64,000 nucleotides of DNA from Abelmoschus esculentus. Its lineage: Eukaryota; Streptophyta; Magnoliopsida; Malvales; Malvaceae. The DNA lies in contig JAUCBN010000005.1 in the NCBI GenBank assembly GCA_035048815.1, forward strand, positions 11,496,517 to 11,560,516, in the 5' to 3' direction. The notes below the pieces were generated by a model. The model was not told the origin of the DNA and did no database searches. It was given only the letters and a program-made list of their open reading frames with translations. A program made the position numbers and the translations under genes. Positions 37,580 through 48,800 of this stretch are shown one piece after another; within the stretch, counting starts at the first letter, position 1, and every line of letters begins with the position of its first letter.

Positions 37580-37596
37580 TGGTATCTCAGAGCCGG
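37580..37596 (+). promoter_or_regulatory. Primer-binding site of Reina element
   Basis: TGGTATCTCAGAGCCGG starts 2 nt after the LTR. It resembles the initiator Met-tRNA complement with two extra bases (TC) in the middle. Confidence 0.83.
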
Positions 37597-37641
37597 TTCT
37601 TTTGATCCAACAAGCTGGGAAGACCTAAGAAAGCTCAACAA

Positions 37642-38787
37642 ATGGCAGACAATCTGGAGATGGCAAATCTACAGAAACAGATGGATGAACTCAAGGTGGG
37701 AAAAGAAGCGTTGGAAGACAGGATGACCCAGATTGAGTTAAAGATTGATGATACACAAGCTGATTTGAGGAAGATCATAAGTTTGCTCACCAAAGAAGTT
37801 GAGAGTGCTGAACTAGAGACACCCGAAGGAAGAAAACAACCAGGGACCAACAACCAGGCGAAAAGTGATGGGAAGAGACCAGTTCAAGTAACCTACCTGG
37901 ATGAGAAGGAGAGGTACTCGATGAAACTCGATGAACCAGGACTTCTATCTTCAAAACCACCTGCTCATCAGATGAATACTGAAGGCAAACTAAGGATGGG
38001 AGGACAGTGGTCAGAGAAAGGAGACACCTCTTTACTACAAGAGGTACCTAAGGTGGAGAAGGATAACCAAGGAAATTTTTGGAACTCCCTGAATCTGAAA
38101 CCAAAAATCGAGCTACAAACCTTTGATGGAGATAACCCCAGAAGCTGGATAAGAAGATGTGAAAAGTATTTCACCATTTTTGGAATACCTGCAGAACAGA
38201 GAGTGGAAGTGGCCACAATGTACTTGAGTGGAAGAGCTGAGACATGGTTTGATGGGTATGTAATGCAGAAAAATCGAGTTTATTGGCATGAATTTATTGC
38301 TGATATTTGCCATAGATTCAGTGATAAAAACTATAATGATATAGTGGAGGAATTCAATAAACTGCATCAGAAGACTTCAGTAGAGGATTATCAAGACAAG
38401 TTTGAAGAATTGAAGCCTTATATGCTATTGATGAATGCCTCATTAGGAGAAGAATATTTCGTATCAAGTTTTATCAGTGGCCTAAAGGAGGAAATCAGAC
38501 ACAAAATTAAAATACATCCACCAAAGAATTTATCTGAAGCCTTCAGACAAGCCAAGCTGCTGGAATTATCACAGGAGTTTGACAACAGAAGACACAGACA
38601 GTTTTCCAGAAGCATCCTACCTATCCAACAGGGACCCTATAAGACTCAGAGTACTCCAATGACTGCCAGAAATGGAAATAATCCTCAAAACAGCAAACAA
38701 TCACTTTTAGAATACAGAAGAAACCACAATTTATGTTTTAAATGTGGAGAGAAGTACAGCCCTGGCCACCAATGCAAAAGTAAGTAG
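37642..38787 (+). CDS. Reina gag (capsid and zinc knuckle), open over 381 codons
   Basis: The ATG at 37642 starts MADNLEMANLQKQMDEL, a coiled-coil-like N-terminus (about residues 1-55). The retrotransposon gag capsid domain follows: FDGDNPRSWIRRCEKYF near residue 158, then YLSGRAETWFDGY, and RFSDKNYNDIVEEFNKL near residue 230. A single CCHC knuckle near the end (CFKCGEKYSPGHQC) binds RNA. The frame ends with a TAG at 38785-38787, after which homology to protease continues in the same frame. Reina elements usually encode gag and pol in one frame, so this stop is probably a mutation rather than the natural end. Confidence 0.9.
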   Translation: MADNLEMANLQKQMDELKVGKEALEDRMTQIELKIDDTQADLRKIISLLTKEVESAELETPEGRKQPGTNNQAKSDGKRPVQVTYLDEKERYSMKLDEPGLLSSKPPAHQMNTEGKLRMGGQWSEKGDTSLLQEVPKVEKDNQGNFWNSLNLKPKIELQTFDGDNPRSWIRRCEKYFTIFGIPAEQRVEVATMYLSGRAETWFDGYVMQKNRVYWHEFIADICHRFSDKNYNDIVEEFNKLHQKTSVEDYQDKFEELKPYMLLMNASLGEEYFVSSFISGLKEEIRHKIKIHPPKNLSEAFRQAKLLELSQEFDNRRHRQFSRSILPIQQGPYKTQSTPMTARNGNNPQNSKQSLLEYRRNHNLCFKCGEKYSPGHQCKSK

Positions 38788-39725
38788 CTACATTTGATGG
38801 AAGAAGACAGAGAAGAAGTGGAAGAAGAAGATACTCAAGAGGAAGGGGAGGAGGATGAAGAGAAGCCAAAGGAGGAGGAGTTGGAAATCTCTATGAATGC
38901 TTTGACAGGGAATGTGTGATTCAACACACTAAGGATCCCAGGATCAATTAAAGGAAAGGGGCTGAGCATATTAGTAGACAGTGGGAGTACCCATAGCTTT
39001 ATCACTTCCAGGTGGGCCAAGGAAGGAACAGAGTTAGTGCAGACACAACCTTTAGCCATCACAGTGGCTAATGGGGAGAAACTATACAGCTCTGCTAGAA
39101 GTAAACAATTAAAATGGAAGATGCAAGGAAATGATTTTGAACACGACTTTAGAGTCCTGGATTTTGGAGGGAGTGATATGGTGTTGGGGGTAGACTAGAT
39201 GAGCAAATATAGTCCTATCATGATGGACTTTAAAGAAATGACCCTAAAGTTTGAAAAAAAAGGGAAGGAAATTGTTCTACAAGGAGGAAAAAGGGGGGCT
39301 ATGATGAAATTCATTTCTAGTAAGAAGATGCAAAAATTGGCAGAGAGACAACCAGAGTGTTTTGGAGAGATGTATATGCTGGATGTGGATGAAAAGGAGT
39401 CAAAGGTTCCAGAACTACTACAACCAATCTTAGAAGAATATGCTGATGTGTTTTTAGAACCTAAAGGCTTACCTCCAGTAAGGTCTCATGATCATGCCAT
39501 CATTCTCAAACCAGGAACTAATCCCATTAACTTGAGGCCCTATAGGTTTCCTTACCTCCAGAAGGAAGAAATAGAGAGGCAGATCTCTGAAATGTTGAGC
39601 AACTTTGTGATTCAGGCTAGTAAGAGCCCATTTGCAGCCCCATGCTTGATGGTCAAAAAGAAAGATGGAAGCTGGAGGTTTTGTGTGGACTACAGGCAGT
39701 TGAACTTAGTGACTGAAAAAAAATA
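38788..39725 (+). pseudogene. Reina protease and start of reverse transcriptase
   Basis: In the gag frame, an acidic Glu-rich linker leads through a TGA at 38917-38919 to protease with LVDSGSTHSFI near 38972-39005 (intact Asp-Ser-Gly) and VLGVD near 39183. A TAG stop at 39196-39198 follows. RT begins in the same frame after a spacer: LRPYRFPYLQKEEIERQ near 39532, then APCLMVKKKDGSWRFCVDYRQLN near 39639. The frame breaks at 39712-39726, where a run of nine A appears to have gained one base. Confidence 0.92.
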
Positions 39726-40915
39726 AATTTCCCATTCCAGTGGTGGATGACCTACTGGATGAGCTAAAAGGAGCTGAATTTTTCTCAAAGATTGACCTAT
39801 GGTCTGGATACTGGCAGATTAGAGTGAAGGCAGAAGACATTCCAAAAACAGCATTTAGGACTCACCAAGGACATTATGAATTTAAGGTGATGCCCTTTGG
39901 ATTGACCAATGCCAGCAACATTTCAGGCTCTAATGAATGAGGTATTTAGACCTTATCTGAGGAAGTTTGTTCTTGTATTCTTTGATGATATTTTAATTTA
40001 TAGCATGAGTTTGGAAGAACATGGAAGACATCTTAGAGTGGTTATGGAAGTTTTGAGAAAAAATCAGTTATTTGCAAAGAGGAAGAAATACTTTTTTGGA
40101 CAGAATAGTGTTGAATATTTAGGACACATTATTTCTGCCCAGGGTGTAGCCACTGATCCAGCAAAAATAGAAGCAGTGATGAATTGGCTCTTTCCTACAT
40201 CCCTTAAATCACTAAGAGGATTTCTAGGATTAACAGGGTACTACAGAAAGTTTGTAAGGCACTATGGGGAGATCAGCAAACCATTGACTAATATGTTGAA
40301 AAAAGATGGTTTTAATTGGTCTGTTGAGGCTAAGGAAGCTTGGGAGAAATTGAAAAGAGCCATGTGTCAAGCCCCAGTACTTGCCCTTCCAAATTTCAGC
40401 AAGCCATTTTGCTTAGAAACTGATGCTAGTGCAAAAGGAGTAGGAGCTGTTCTGACCCAGGAGGGAAGACCCTTAGCATACTTGAGTAAGGCTTTGAATG
40501 CTAAGGAGATTGATTTATCAATTTATGAGAAGGAGTACATAGCTATATTAATGGCAGTGAGTAAGTGGAGGTACTACTTGGAAGGGAATGAGTTCATTAT
40601 CAAAACAGATCATGAAGCCCTTAAACACCTGTTAGAACAGAAATTAATCACCACCATTCAAAAGAAAGGGTTCACTAAACTTCTGGGATTGAACTACTCT
40701 ATAGTGTACAGAAAAGGGAAAACAAATGTTGTGGCAGATGCACTCTCCAGGCAAAAGGAAGAAGATTCTGAATACATGAACATGACTGTTACCACTCTTA
40801 TGCCTAAATGGGTTCAAGAGGTTGAAGACAGTTATGAAGGAGATGAGTTGGCTAATGAGATTATGTCTTCTTTATTAGTTGACAAAGATGCTCAAGTGGG
40901 GTGGAGTGTGTCTAA
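39726..40915 (+). pseudogene. Reina reverse transcriptase and RNase H
   Basis: The RT continues at about 39733 with FPIPVVDDLLDEL, SKIDLWSGYWQIR and FKVMPFGLTNA. A second frameshift near 39912, about one base lost, shifts it to the frame of 39909. That frame contains the catalytic FFDDILIYS near 39978 (the YxDD box as FFDD) and the thumb region LGHIISAQGVATDP. RNase H starts near 40400, with CLETDASAKGVGAVL and TDHEALKHLL, and ends with the GKTNVVADALSRQ tail near 40720. The frame stays open for 336 codons to a TGA at 40917-40919. Confidence 0.93.
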
Positions 40916-42539
40916 ATGAATTCTGAGATTTGAACAGAAGGTTTATATTGGAGGAAAAGGTGAATTAAGGAAGCATCTACTGGAAGAATTACATGACTCT
41001 CCCAGTGGAGGGCATTCTGGGATCCAAGCCACATATCAGAGGATGAGAGCCTTTTTCTACTGGCCAAAGATGAAGGAAATGATCAAGGAGTACATCCAAA
41101 CTTGTGAAGTATGTCAAAGAACCAAAGGAGAGCACTCAGCTAAACCAGGGTTGCTTCAGCCTATTCCTATTCCTAGTGGGGCATGGGAAGTGATCACTAT
41201 GGATTTTGTTGAAGGACTCCCTACTTCAATGAAAAGCAACTGTGTTTTGGTGGTTATAGATAAGTATACCAAATATGGGCATTTCTTGAGTCTGTCTCAC
41301 CCCTACACTGCTCTAGAAGTTGCTAGAGTCTACCTAGACCAGGTATACAAGCTACATGGGGCCCCTAAAATTGCCATTTCAGACAGAGATAAGGTTTTCA
41401 CCAGTTTGTTTTGGAAAGAATTGATGAGACAGGTTGGCACATCTACCCATTTTAGTACGGCCTATCACCCCGAGACAGATGGCCAATCTGAAAGATTGAA
41501 CCAGTGTCTGGAGCAGTACCTCAGAAGCATGTGCTTTCTGAAGCCAAAATCCTGGGCAAGTTTCTTGCCTCAAGCAGAATGGTGGTATAATACCACCTTT
41601 CACACTGCCATTTGGATTACTCCCTTTGAAGCAATGTATGGGTATAAGCCTAAGACACTAGCCTGGAACCTACAGTCTACAGTAAATACAGTACAAGAAG
41701 AACAAGCTAAACGTGTACAGATGCACAAAATACTGAAGGAACAATTAGAGAAAGCACAACAGCGTATGAAGCATTATGCAGACAGGAAAAGGTCAGAGAG
41801 AACATTTGAAGTTGGAGAAGAGGCTTACCTCAAACTTCAGCCCTACCGACAAACTTCACTAGCCCTGAGAAAGAATTTGAAACTAGCGGCCAAATTCTAC
41901 GGACCCTACAAGATAGAAAAGAAGATCGGGTCAGTAGTATATGAACTAAAACTTCCCAGTCATTCAAAACTTCACCCTGTGTTTCATGTGAGCCTACTTA
42001 AGAAGAAATTGGGGTCGAGAAACGTTACCTCAAGGGATCCACCAGAGACGACTGAAGATGGACAGGTTAAGGTCTACCCTGCATTAGTCCTCGATAAACG
42101 AATGGTGAAGCGCCACAATCGAGCCGTCACACAGCTATTGATCCAGTGGTCCAATCTGGGTGCTGAGAACGCAACATGGGAGGACTATACTGTCCTTAAA
42201 TCCCAATTCCCAGATTTTGATCCTTGGGGACAAGGATCGGTTGAAGGAGGGGAAAATGTCATGAACGAAAGTGAAGGATTGATGCAATTAGGGATTGGAA
42301 ATGAGGAAATTGGGAATCTGATCGAATTAGGGAAAAAGAGAAATCAGATTGAAGCACGTGAGAGGAAGAAGGCTGAGATTAAGAGAATGGGAACGACAAC
42401 GTTTAAGGAAGTTGATGAAACGACAACGTTTCAAGCTGAAGGCAAGATGGATCAAATGGAAGTGGACCAGGAGCACCAGGCCAAGGAGAAGAAGCCCATG
42501 ACAGAGTTTAATTATCCAAATGAAAATAAGACAAAATAG
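40916..42539 (+). pseudogene. Reina integrase with chromodomain, frame running into the 3' LTR
   Basis: After the TGA the same frame resumes. The integrase zinc-binding part has HLLEELHDSPSGGHSG and CEVCQRTKGEH. The core has MDFVEGLPTS, ISDRDKVFTSLFW and HPETDGQSERLNQ, giving the Asp-Asp-Glu triad. Near residue 290 of the 41043 frame comes KFYGPYKIEKKIG, then HPVFHVSLLKKKLG. The chromodomain follows with LDKRMVKRHNRAV, LLIQWSNLGAENATWEDY and QFPDFDPWGQGS. The frame does not stop at the LTR: it crosses 42257 and ends at a TAG at 42537-42539, adding about 94 residues encoded by the LTR. Confidence 0.92.
42246..42256 (+). promoter_or_regulatory. Polypurine tract of Reina element
   Basis: GGAGGGGAAAA lies immediately before the 3' LTR and inside the pol reading frame. 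Confidence 0.9.
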
Positions 42540-42712
42540 GATAGTTGTCTGGCTGTTATACCAGCTGGAAAAGTAATAGATTTGTACCACCTTAGTTAAA
42601 ATGGTGGCAATTAGCTGAGGAAGTTATCCATGAATTTTTGAATGAAAAATTTTCTCTCCTGAAACCTAAATCTATCTTTCTGAAATCCCAAATTTCTTTT
42701 CTTACCGTTACA
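42257..42712 (+). repeat. 3' LTR of Reina element (456 bp)
   Basis: It differs from the 5' LTR by five transitions and one extra T in a T run near 42636. It carries the last codons of pol. Confidence 0.96.
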
Positions 42713-42717
42713 AAACC

Positions 42718-45700
42718 ACTTTTCTCTCATTTTCTCTCATCTTTTTCTCTCATTTCTCTCCACTTTCTCTTCATCTTTTCTCTTCAATTCCTTGCTGATT
42801 TTTGCATCTTTTTCAACAAAGATTACATCATTTGCATCATCTTTCCATCCTTTACAAAATCTAAGCATCAATTTCATCAAATCAACATCAAATTGCAAGG
42901 AATCAAGAAGGGGAAATTACATCTTTTTGGTGAATAGATCTTGAAGGTAATTTTCTGGATTTTTATTCTTTTCTAAGGTTCTTTATTGAAATTCCCAATT
43001 ATTAGCTTGATAATCTTTTAATAAAAACTTGATTCTATGTTTTTAATGTTAGATCTAGTGTTTTTATGGAAATTTTTATGAAATCTTTTTGGATCTCATT
43101 CAATGCTGGAATTAGATGAATTCAATTGTGTTTTTATGTTAATTAAAGGATTAATTGAGTCTTGATTTGATAGCACATTAATTTAATCCCGGAATAATGT
43201 AATCGGTGTAGTTTTAAGTTGTGTTTAGGTTGTTTTATGGGCTGTTTTAGATGCTTTAATGTTGCTGGAGGTATAAGGATGGTTTGGATGTGTTTTTGGT
43301 TCATAATTGAAGTGGATTAGATGTTAGATTCATTAGGTTTTGGGCTGATGTTGGTCGGATGCGTTTCGGATTAGTTTATGGTCTTTTCGGCTAAGTTTTC
43401 GGTAGTTTAATGGTGATCGGATATGGCTGTTGGTTTGAGCATGTTATGATGTGAGAATGATTTGTTTTTAATGTTGTAGAAGAGGTACAAGAAGGTGTTT
43501 GATTCCTGGTGCGTTGACACGATCATCGGATAGCGGCGAATTCTCGTTTCGCTTGTTGGTGAGTGATTACGGATTTAAAACAAATCGCGTTTGGTACGGT
43601 TATGTTTTTGGGGACTATGGAAGAGTGTGAAAACCTTACATAGTTCAAGAGTAAGTAAAGTAAATGTTTTTGATAAACCGATATGAGTTTCGGCTATATT
43701 TGATAAAGGCATTATGTTGGTAATGCAATGAGATTTATGGAAATGCATGAGCATGTTTTGAAATGGTGCATACATGAGAATTACTTGCTGAAATGCATAG
43801 CTTATATAGCATCCATGATTATGAAAAATTATGAGAAATGATTTGGGATACAATATGGTTATTTGCCTTATATATGATGGTGCCTTTGGGCATGGCTTTG
43901 GTTCATTTGTTGAACATATTATGCATGCATTATGAGCAACAAGTTATACGATTTGGAATACAATATGGTTAATTGCCTTATATATGATGGTACCTATCGG
44001 CATGGCTTTGGTTCATTTGTTGAACATATTATGCATGCATTATGAGCAGCAAGTTATCATGCACATTTGATTATGATATTGGCTTAGTGACAATAACTTT
44101 AGATTCGAATACAAATGACATGTCATTAGGATTGAGTGCACTATAAAATAAAGAGAATAATGATGTTGCCTATACGTAAACAAGGTCGACTTTGTGTCCA
44201 ACCGTGCGTGGTAGTGCCGCCTACACGTAAACAAGGGTGACTTTGTGTCTAACCGTGCGTGTAGAGCTTGCCTATATGTAAACAAGGGTGACTTTGTGTC
44301 TGGCCGTGCATATAGTTGACCCATACATAAACAAGGGTGACTTTGTGTCCAACCGTGGGTAGTGGGGGATAACATGTATACAAGGGTGACTAAGTGTCCG
44401 ACCGATGCATGTTGACGAAAAGGATCCGTATATTCGGTGAACCCAAGGTTCACATTAAGTGGTCACTAGAATAACAATATACGTACATGATTTTGACAAG
44501 AAGATTGTACATCATTTATAAATTGTTTTGATAAGATTATGTGAACTCAAGGATGCATATGATTTGAAGAACATGAGCACGAAATGTTAGCATGCATGAT
44601 TTAACAATGTATTACAAACTATGGTTTTATCATGATTTTGAATAGATGCATTGATGATTTGTGCAGAGCTTCCTCACTAAGCATGTTTACTTAAGCTCTC
44701 TTTTCATCCATGCAGATAAATAAAGGCATTTGGAGCTTCGTTCGAGGCAAGGAAACAAAGGGGAAGAATCACTTTGAATTTGGTATGTTTTTGGCAAATA
44801 AATTGGGCAAGGCAATGTGTAACCCAACCAATGTGAGGAGTGTGTACTTGGGTTTTGGTTTATGTTGTAATAAGACCATTATTGTTTTGTTGCTAATTGT
44901 TGAACTTTGGAATTGTTTGAATTGTTGAAACATGTACAAGCATGTTTGTTATGTTGTTAATCACTTTCTATGGAGCATGCCTATAGCTTGAATGATGTCC
45001 GGGACGTTGTTGAATATGTGCCATAGGTTGCTAACTATGCCTAGGATTGATGCATTTAGTGGTTCTAATTAACGTTTGAGTATTGAGTAATTGGTGTGCA
45101 CTTAGTGTAATGAAACTTTTAGTTCCAGACCTAAAGTTTTGAAACCTTCACAAGGTTTCGGAACCTCTGGGAAAAAAGTTTTGAAACTTTTAATTCCAGA
45201 CGCGAAAAGTTTCGAAACTTTCCAAAAAAGTTTCAAAACCTTTTACAACAAGTTTCGGAACCTCTGGGAAGGTTTCGAAACCTTTGATCACCTAGAATTG
45301 AAAGTTGCTAGAAATTATATTTTAGTCCCGAATATATTCTTTTGTTCGATTAAGGTACTTGTAGATGTTATTTTATGCTGAAATTTTGCATGCATGCATA
45401 AATTTGATTTAATTTCTAGTTGGTTAGTCGAATTTGGATGAAGTTCTTGTATTTTGGAAGATTTACATTTTGGTTCCTAAATTAGAGGAACATGCAATTG
45501 ATGATGATAGAATGATCCATTTGAGTTGAAATTTGCTGTGAGGAACTCTTGTATGTTTAATTGAACTTTGATGGAGAGAATTTATATTTTGTTAATAGGA
45601 TTTAAGAGGTTTACGTTTTAGTCCTTAATCTATGTTAGTGTTTAATCGAATGGTTGTTTTTAATTAATGTATTACCGACAATGCTTTGTATGAGACCTTG

Positions 45701-45860
45701 TCACGTAGGAACAAGATTGTGCATCTAGTATGATAAAATAAAAAAAAAGTATAACGGTTTTAGGGTTGTTTATCGAATCGAACCTTCGCGGGTTTGGTTT
45801 GATATTCTTCGTGTAACCTGTTAGTGTCGGTTCCGTCTAGGCCGGGCTAAGGGGGTTACA
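42718..45860 (+). repeat. 3' LTR of Tekay element, right part
   Basis: It resumes the CT-rich tract exactly where the left part stopped and runs to GGGGGTTACA. It contains the 110-bp doublet (about 43850-44050), the 50-bp minisatellite (about 44164-44414) and a reduced TTTCGAAAC cluster (45125-45280, with a deletion relative to the 5' LTR). Frames such as 44040-44453 on the minus strand arise from the minisatellite. Confidence 0.94.
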
Positions 45861-48800
45861 GTTGGGATTAAATCGAAAATGTCTCTAAAGGCCTTATAGA
45901 GAATCTAGTCGAATTTTAACGAAGTAAAAACTTGAAAATTTTAGATTAATCTGTATATTTTTTTTCAAAAGCCATAATTAACTATTTGAACTTATAAAAT
46001 TTGATTTAATAAGATCTAGTTGTCGTTTTTTGGATTAAAACGTGCATGTCTAAAAAGGTATTATAGATAATCCATTCGAATTTTAACGGAGGAAAAAACT
46101 GAAAAATTTAGATTAATCTGTATAATTTTATTCAAAAGTTCATAATTAACTATTTGAACTCAAAAAATTTAATGAAATAACATCTGGTTTTCCTTTTGTG
46201 GGGATTAAAACGTTCATGTCTAAAAAGACTTTCTAGAGAATACGTTTGAATTTTAACAAAGTAAAAAGCTGAAAATTTTATATTAATGTGTCTAATTTTG
46301 TTCAAATCTTCATACTTAACTATTTGAACTCATAAAGTTTGATTTAATAACATCTGGTTTTGTTTTGTTGGGATTAAAACGTCCATGTCTAAAAATGCTT
46401 TATAGAGAATCTATTCCAATTTTAAACGAGTAAAAAGCTAAAAATTTTAGATTAATCTGAATAATTTTGTTCAAAGCCCATAATTAACTATTTGAACTCA
46501 TAAAATTTGATTTAATATCATTCGATTTTCGTTTTGTTGGGATAAAAACGTACATGTTTAAAAAGGCTTTATAGAGAATCCGTCTGAATTTTAACAAAGT
46601 AAAAGGCTAAAAATTTTAGATTAATCTGTATAATTTTGTTCAAATACCCATATTTAACTATTTGAACTCATAAAATTTGATTTAATAACATTTGGTTTTC
46701 GTTTTGTTGGGATTAAAACGTGCATACCTAAATAGACTTCATATAGGATCCGTTCCAATTTTAACCGAGTAAAAAATTAAAAATTTGAGATTAATATGTA
46801 TAATTTTGTTCAAAAGCCCATACTTAAATATTTAATTTCATAAAATTTGATTTAATAACATCTGGTTTTCGTTTTATTGGGATTAAAACGTACATGTCTA
46901 AAAATAATTTATAGAGAATTCGCTAGAATTTTAAACGAGTAAAAGCTGAAAATTTTAGATTATTCTGAATATTTTTTTCAAAAGCCCATAGTTAACTATT
47001 TGAACTCATAAAATTTGATTTAACAACATCTGGTTTTCATTTTGTTGGGATTAAATCAAAAATGTCTAAAAAGGCTTTATAGAGAATCCGTTCGAATTTT
47101 AACCATGTAAAAACTTGAAAAATTTAGATTAATCTGTATAATTTTTTTCAAAAGCCACAATTAACTATTTGAACTCATAAAATTTAATTAAATAACATCT
47201 GGTTTTCGTTTTGTTGGGATTAAAACGTGCATGAAAAAAGGCATTACAGAGAATCCGTTTGAATTCTAACCGAGTAAAAAGCTAAAAATTTCAGATTAAT
47301 CTGAATAATTTTGTTCAAAAGCACATAATTAACTATTTGAACTCATAAAAATTTATTTAATAACATTCGATTTTCGTTTTGTTGGGATTAAAACATGCAT
47401 ATCTAAAAATGCCTGATAGAGAATCCGTTCGAATTTTAACCGAGTAAAAAACTAAAATTTTAGATTAATCTGTATAATTTTGTTCAAAAGCCCATGGTTA
47501 ACTATTTTAACTCATAAAATTTGATTTAATAATATCTAGTTTTCGTTTTGTTTAGATTAAAACATTCATGTCTAAAAATACGATATAGTGAATCCGTTCG
47601 AATTTTAACCGAGTAAAAAGTTGATAATTTTAGATTAATCTATATGATTCTATTCAAAAGGACATATTTTACTTTTAAACTCATAAAATTTTATTTAAAA
47701 ACATCTTGTTTTTGTTTTGTTGGGATTAAAATGTGCATGTCTAAAAATGCTTTATAGAGAATCCGTTCGAATTTTAACCGAGTAAAAGCTAAAAACTTTA
47801 GATTATTCTGAATATTTCTTTCAAATGCCTATAATTAACCATTTGAACTCATAAAATTTGATTTTATAACATCAGGTTTTCATTTTGTTGGGATTAAATC
47901 GAAAATGTCTAAAAAGGCTTTATAGATAATTAACCATCTGTATAATTTTTTTCAAAAGCTATAATTAACTATTTGAACTCATAAAATTTGATTTAATAAG
48001 ATCTAGTTGTCGTTTTTTAATTAAAACGTGCATGTCTAAAAAGGCATTATAGATAATCCGTTCGAATTTTAACGGAGTAAAAAGTTGAAAAATTTAGATT
48101 AATCTGTATAATTTTATTCAAAAGTCCATAATTAACTATTTGAACTCATAAAGTTTAATTAAATAACATCTGGTTTTCGTTTTGTTGGGATTAAAACGTT
48201 CATGTCTAAAATGCTTTTATAGAGAATTCGTTCCAATTTTAACCGAGTAAAAAGCTAAAAATTTTAGAATAATCTGAATAATTTTGTTCAAAAGCCCATA
48301 ATTAACTATTTGAACTCATAAAATTTGATTTAATAACATTCAATTTTTGTTTTGCTGGGATTAAAACGTGCATGTCTAAAACGGCTTTATAGGGAATCCG
48401 TTTGAATTTTAACAAAGTAAAAAGCTGAAAATTTTAGACTAATCTGTATAATTTTGTTCAAATGCCCATATTTAACGATTTGAACTCATAAAATTTGATT
48501 TAATAACATCTGGTTTCGTTTTATTGAGATTAAAACGTGCTTGTCTAAAAATGCTTTATAGAGAATCCGTTCCAATTTTAACCGAGTAAAAAGCTAAAAT
48601 TTTAGATTAATTTGAATAATTTTGTTCAAAAACCCCTAATTAACTATTTGAACTCATAAAATTTGATTTAATAACATTCGGTTTTCGTATTGTTAGGATT
48701 AAAACATGCATGTCTAAAAATGCCTTATAGAGAATCCGTTCGAATTTTAACCGAGTAAGAAACTGAAATTTTAGATTAATTTGTATAATTTTGTTCAAAA

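Larger units (their letters stand above)
37123..42712 (+). mobile_element. Reina-type Ty3/gypsy chromovirus nested in the Tekay LTR (5.6 kb)
   Basis: The ends are TGTCATGAACG and CGTTACA. The exact target duplication AAACC lies at 37118-37122 and 42713-42717. The compact size, short LTRs (455/456 bp), gag-pol read as essentially one frame and a C-terminal chromodomain fit the Reina lineage. The two LTRs differ by five transitions and one 1-bp indel, about 1.1 percent. With a rate near 1.3e-8 per site per year, assumed and not measured here, that is roughly 0.4 million years. Pol has four in-frame stops and two frameshifts, more damage than the LTRs show. Confidence 0.94.
28648..45860 (+). mobile_element. 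Tekay/Del-type Ty3/gypsy chromovirus (host of nested element)
   Basis: Outer ends are TGTAACATCC and GGGGGTTACA. The exact 5-bp target duplication GTTGG lies at 28643-28647 and 45861-45865, and removing the element restores TTTTGTTGGGATTAAA of the satellite. LTRs are about 3.6 kb. The 3' LTR contains the complete Reina element 37123-42712. Without that insertion the element is about 11.6 kb, normal for Tekay. The only recognisable protein part is the end of pol: RNase H tail, integrase, chromodomain. Long LTRs and a C-terminal chromodomain point to Tekay. LTR divergence varies from about 2 to 7 percent in stretches compared by eye, mostly transitions. Confidence 0.94.

Noticed and set aside
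44040..44453. 137-codon minus-strand frame
   Set aside because: It arises from the 50-bp minisatellite in the Tekay LTR and runs antisense to the element.
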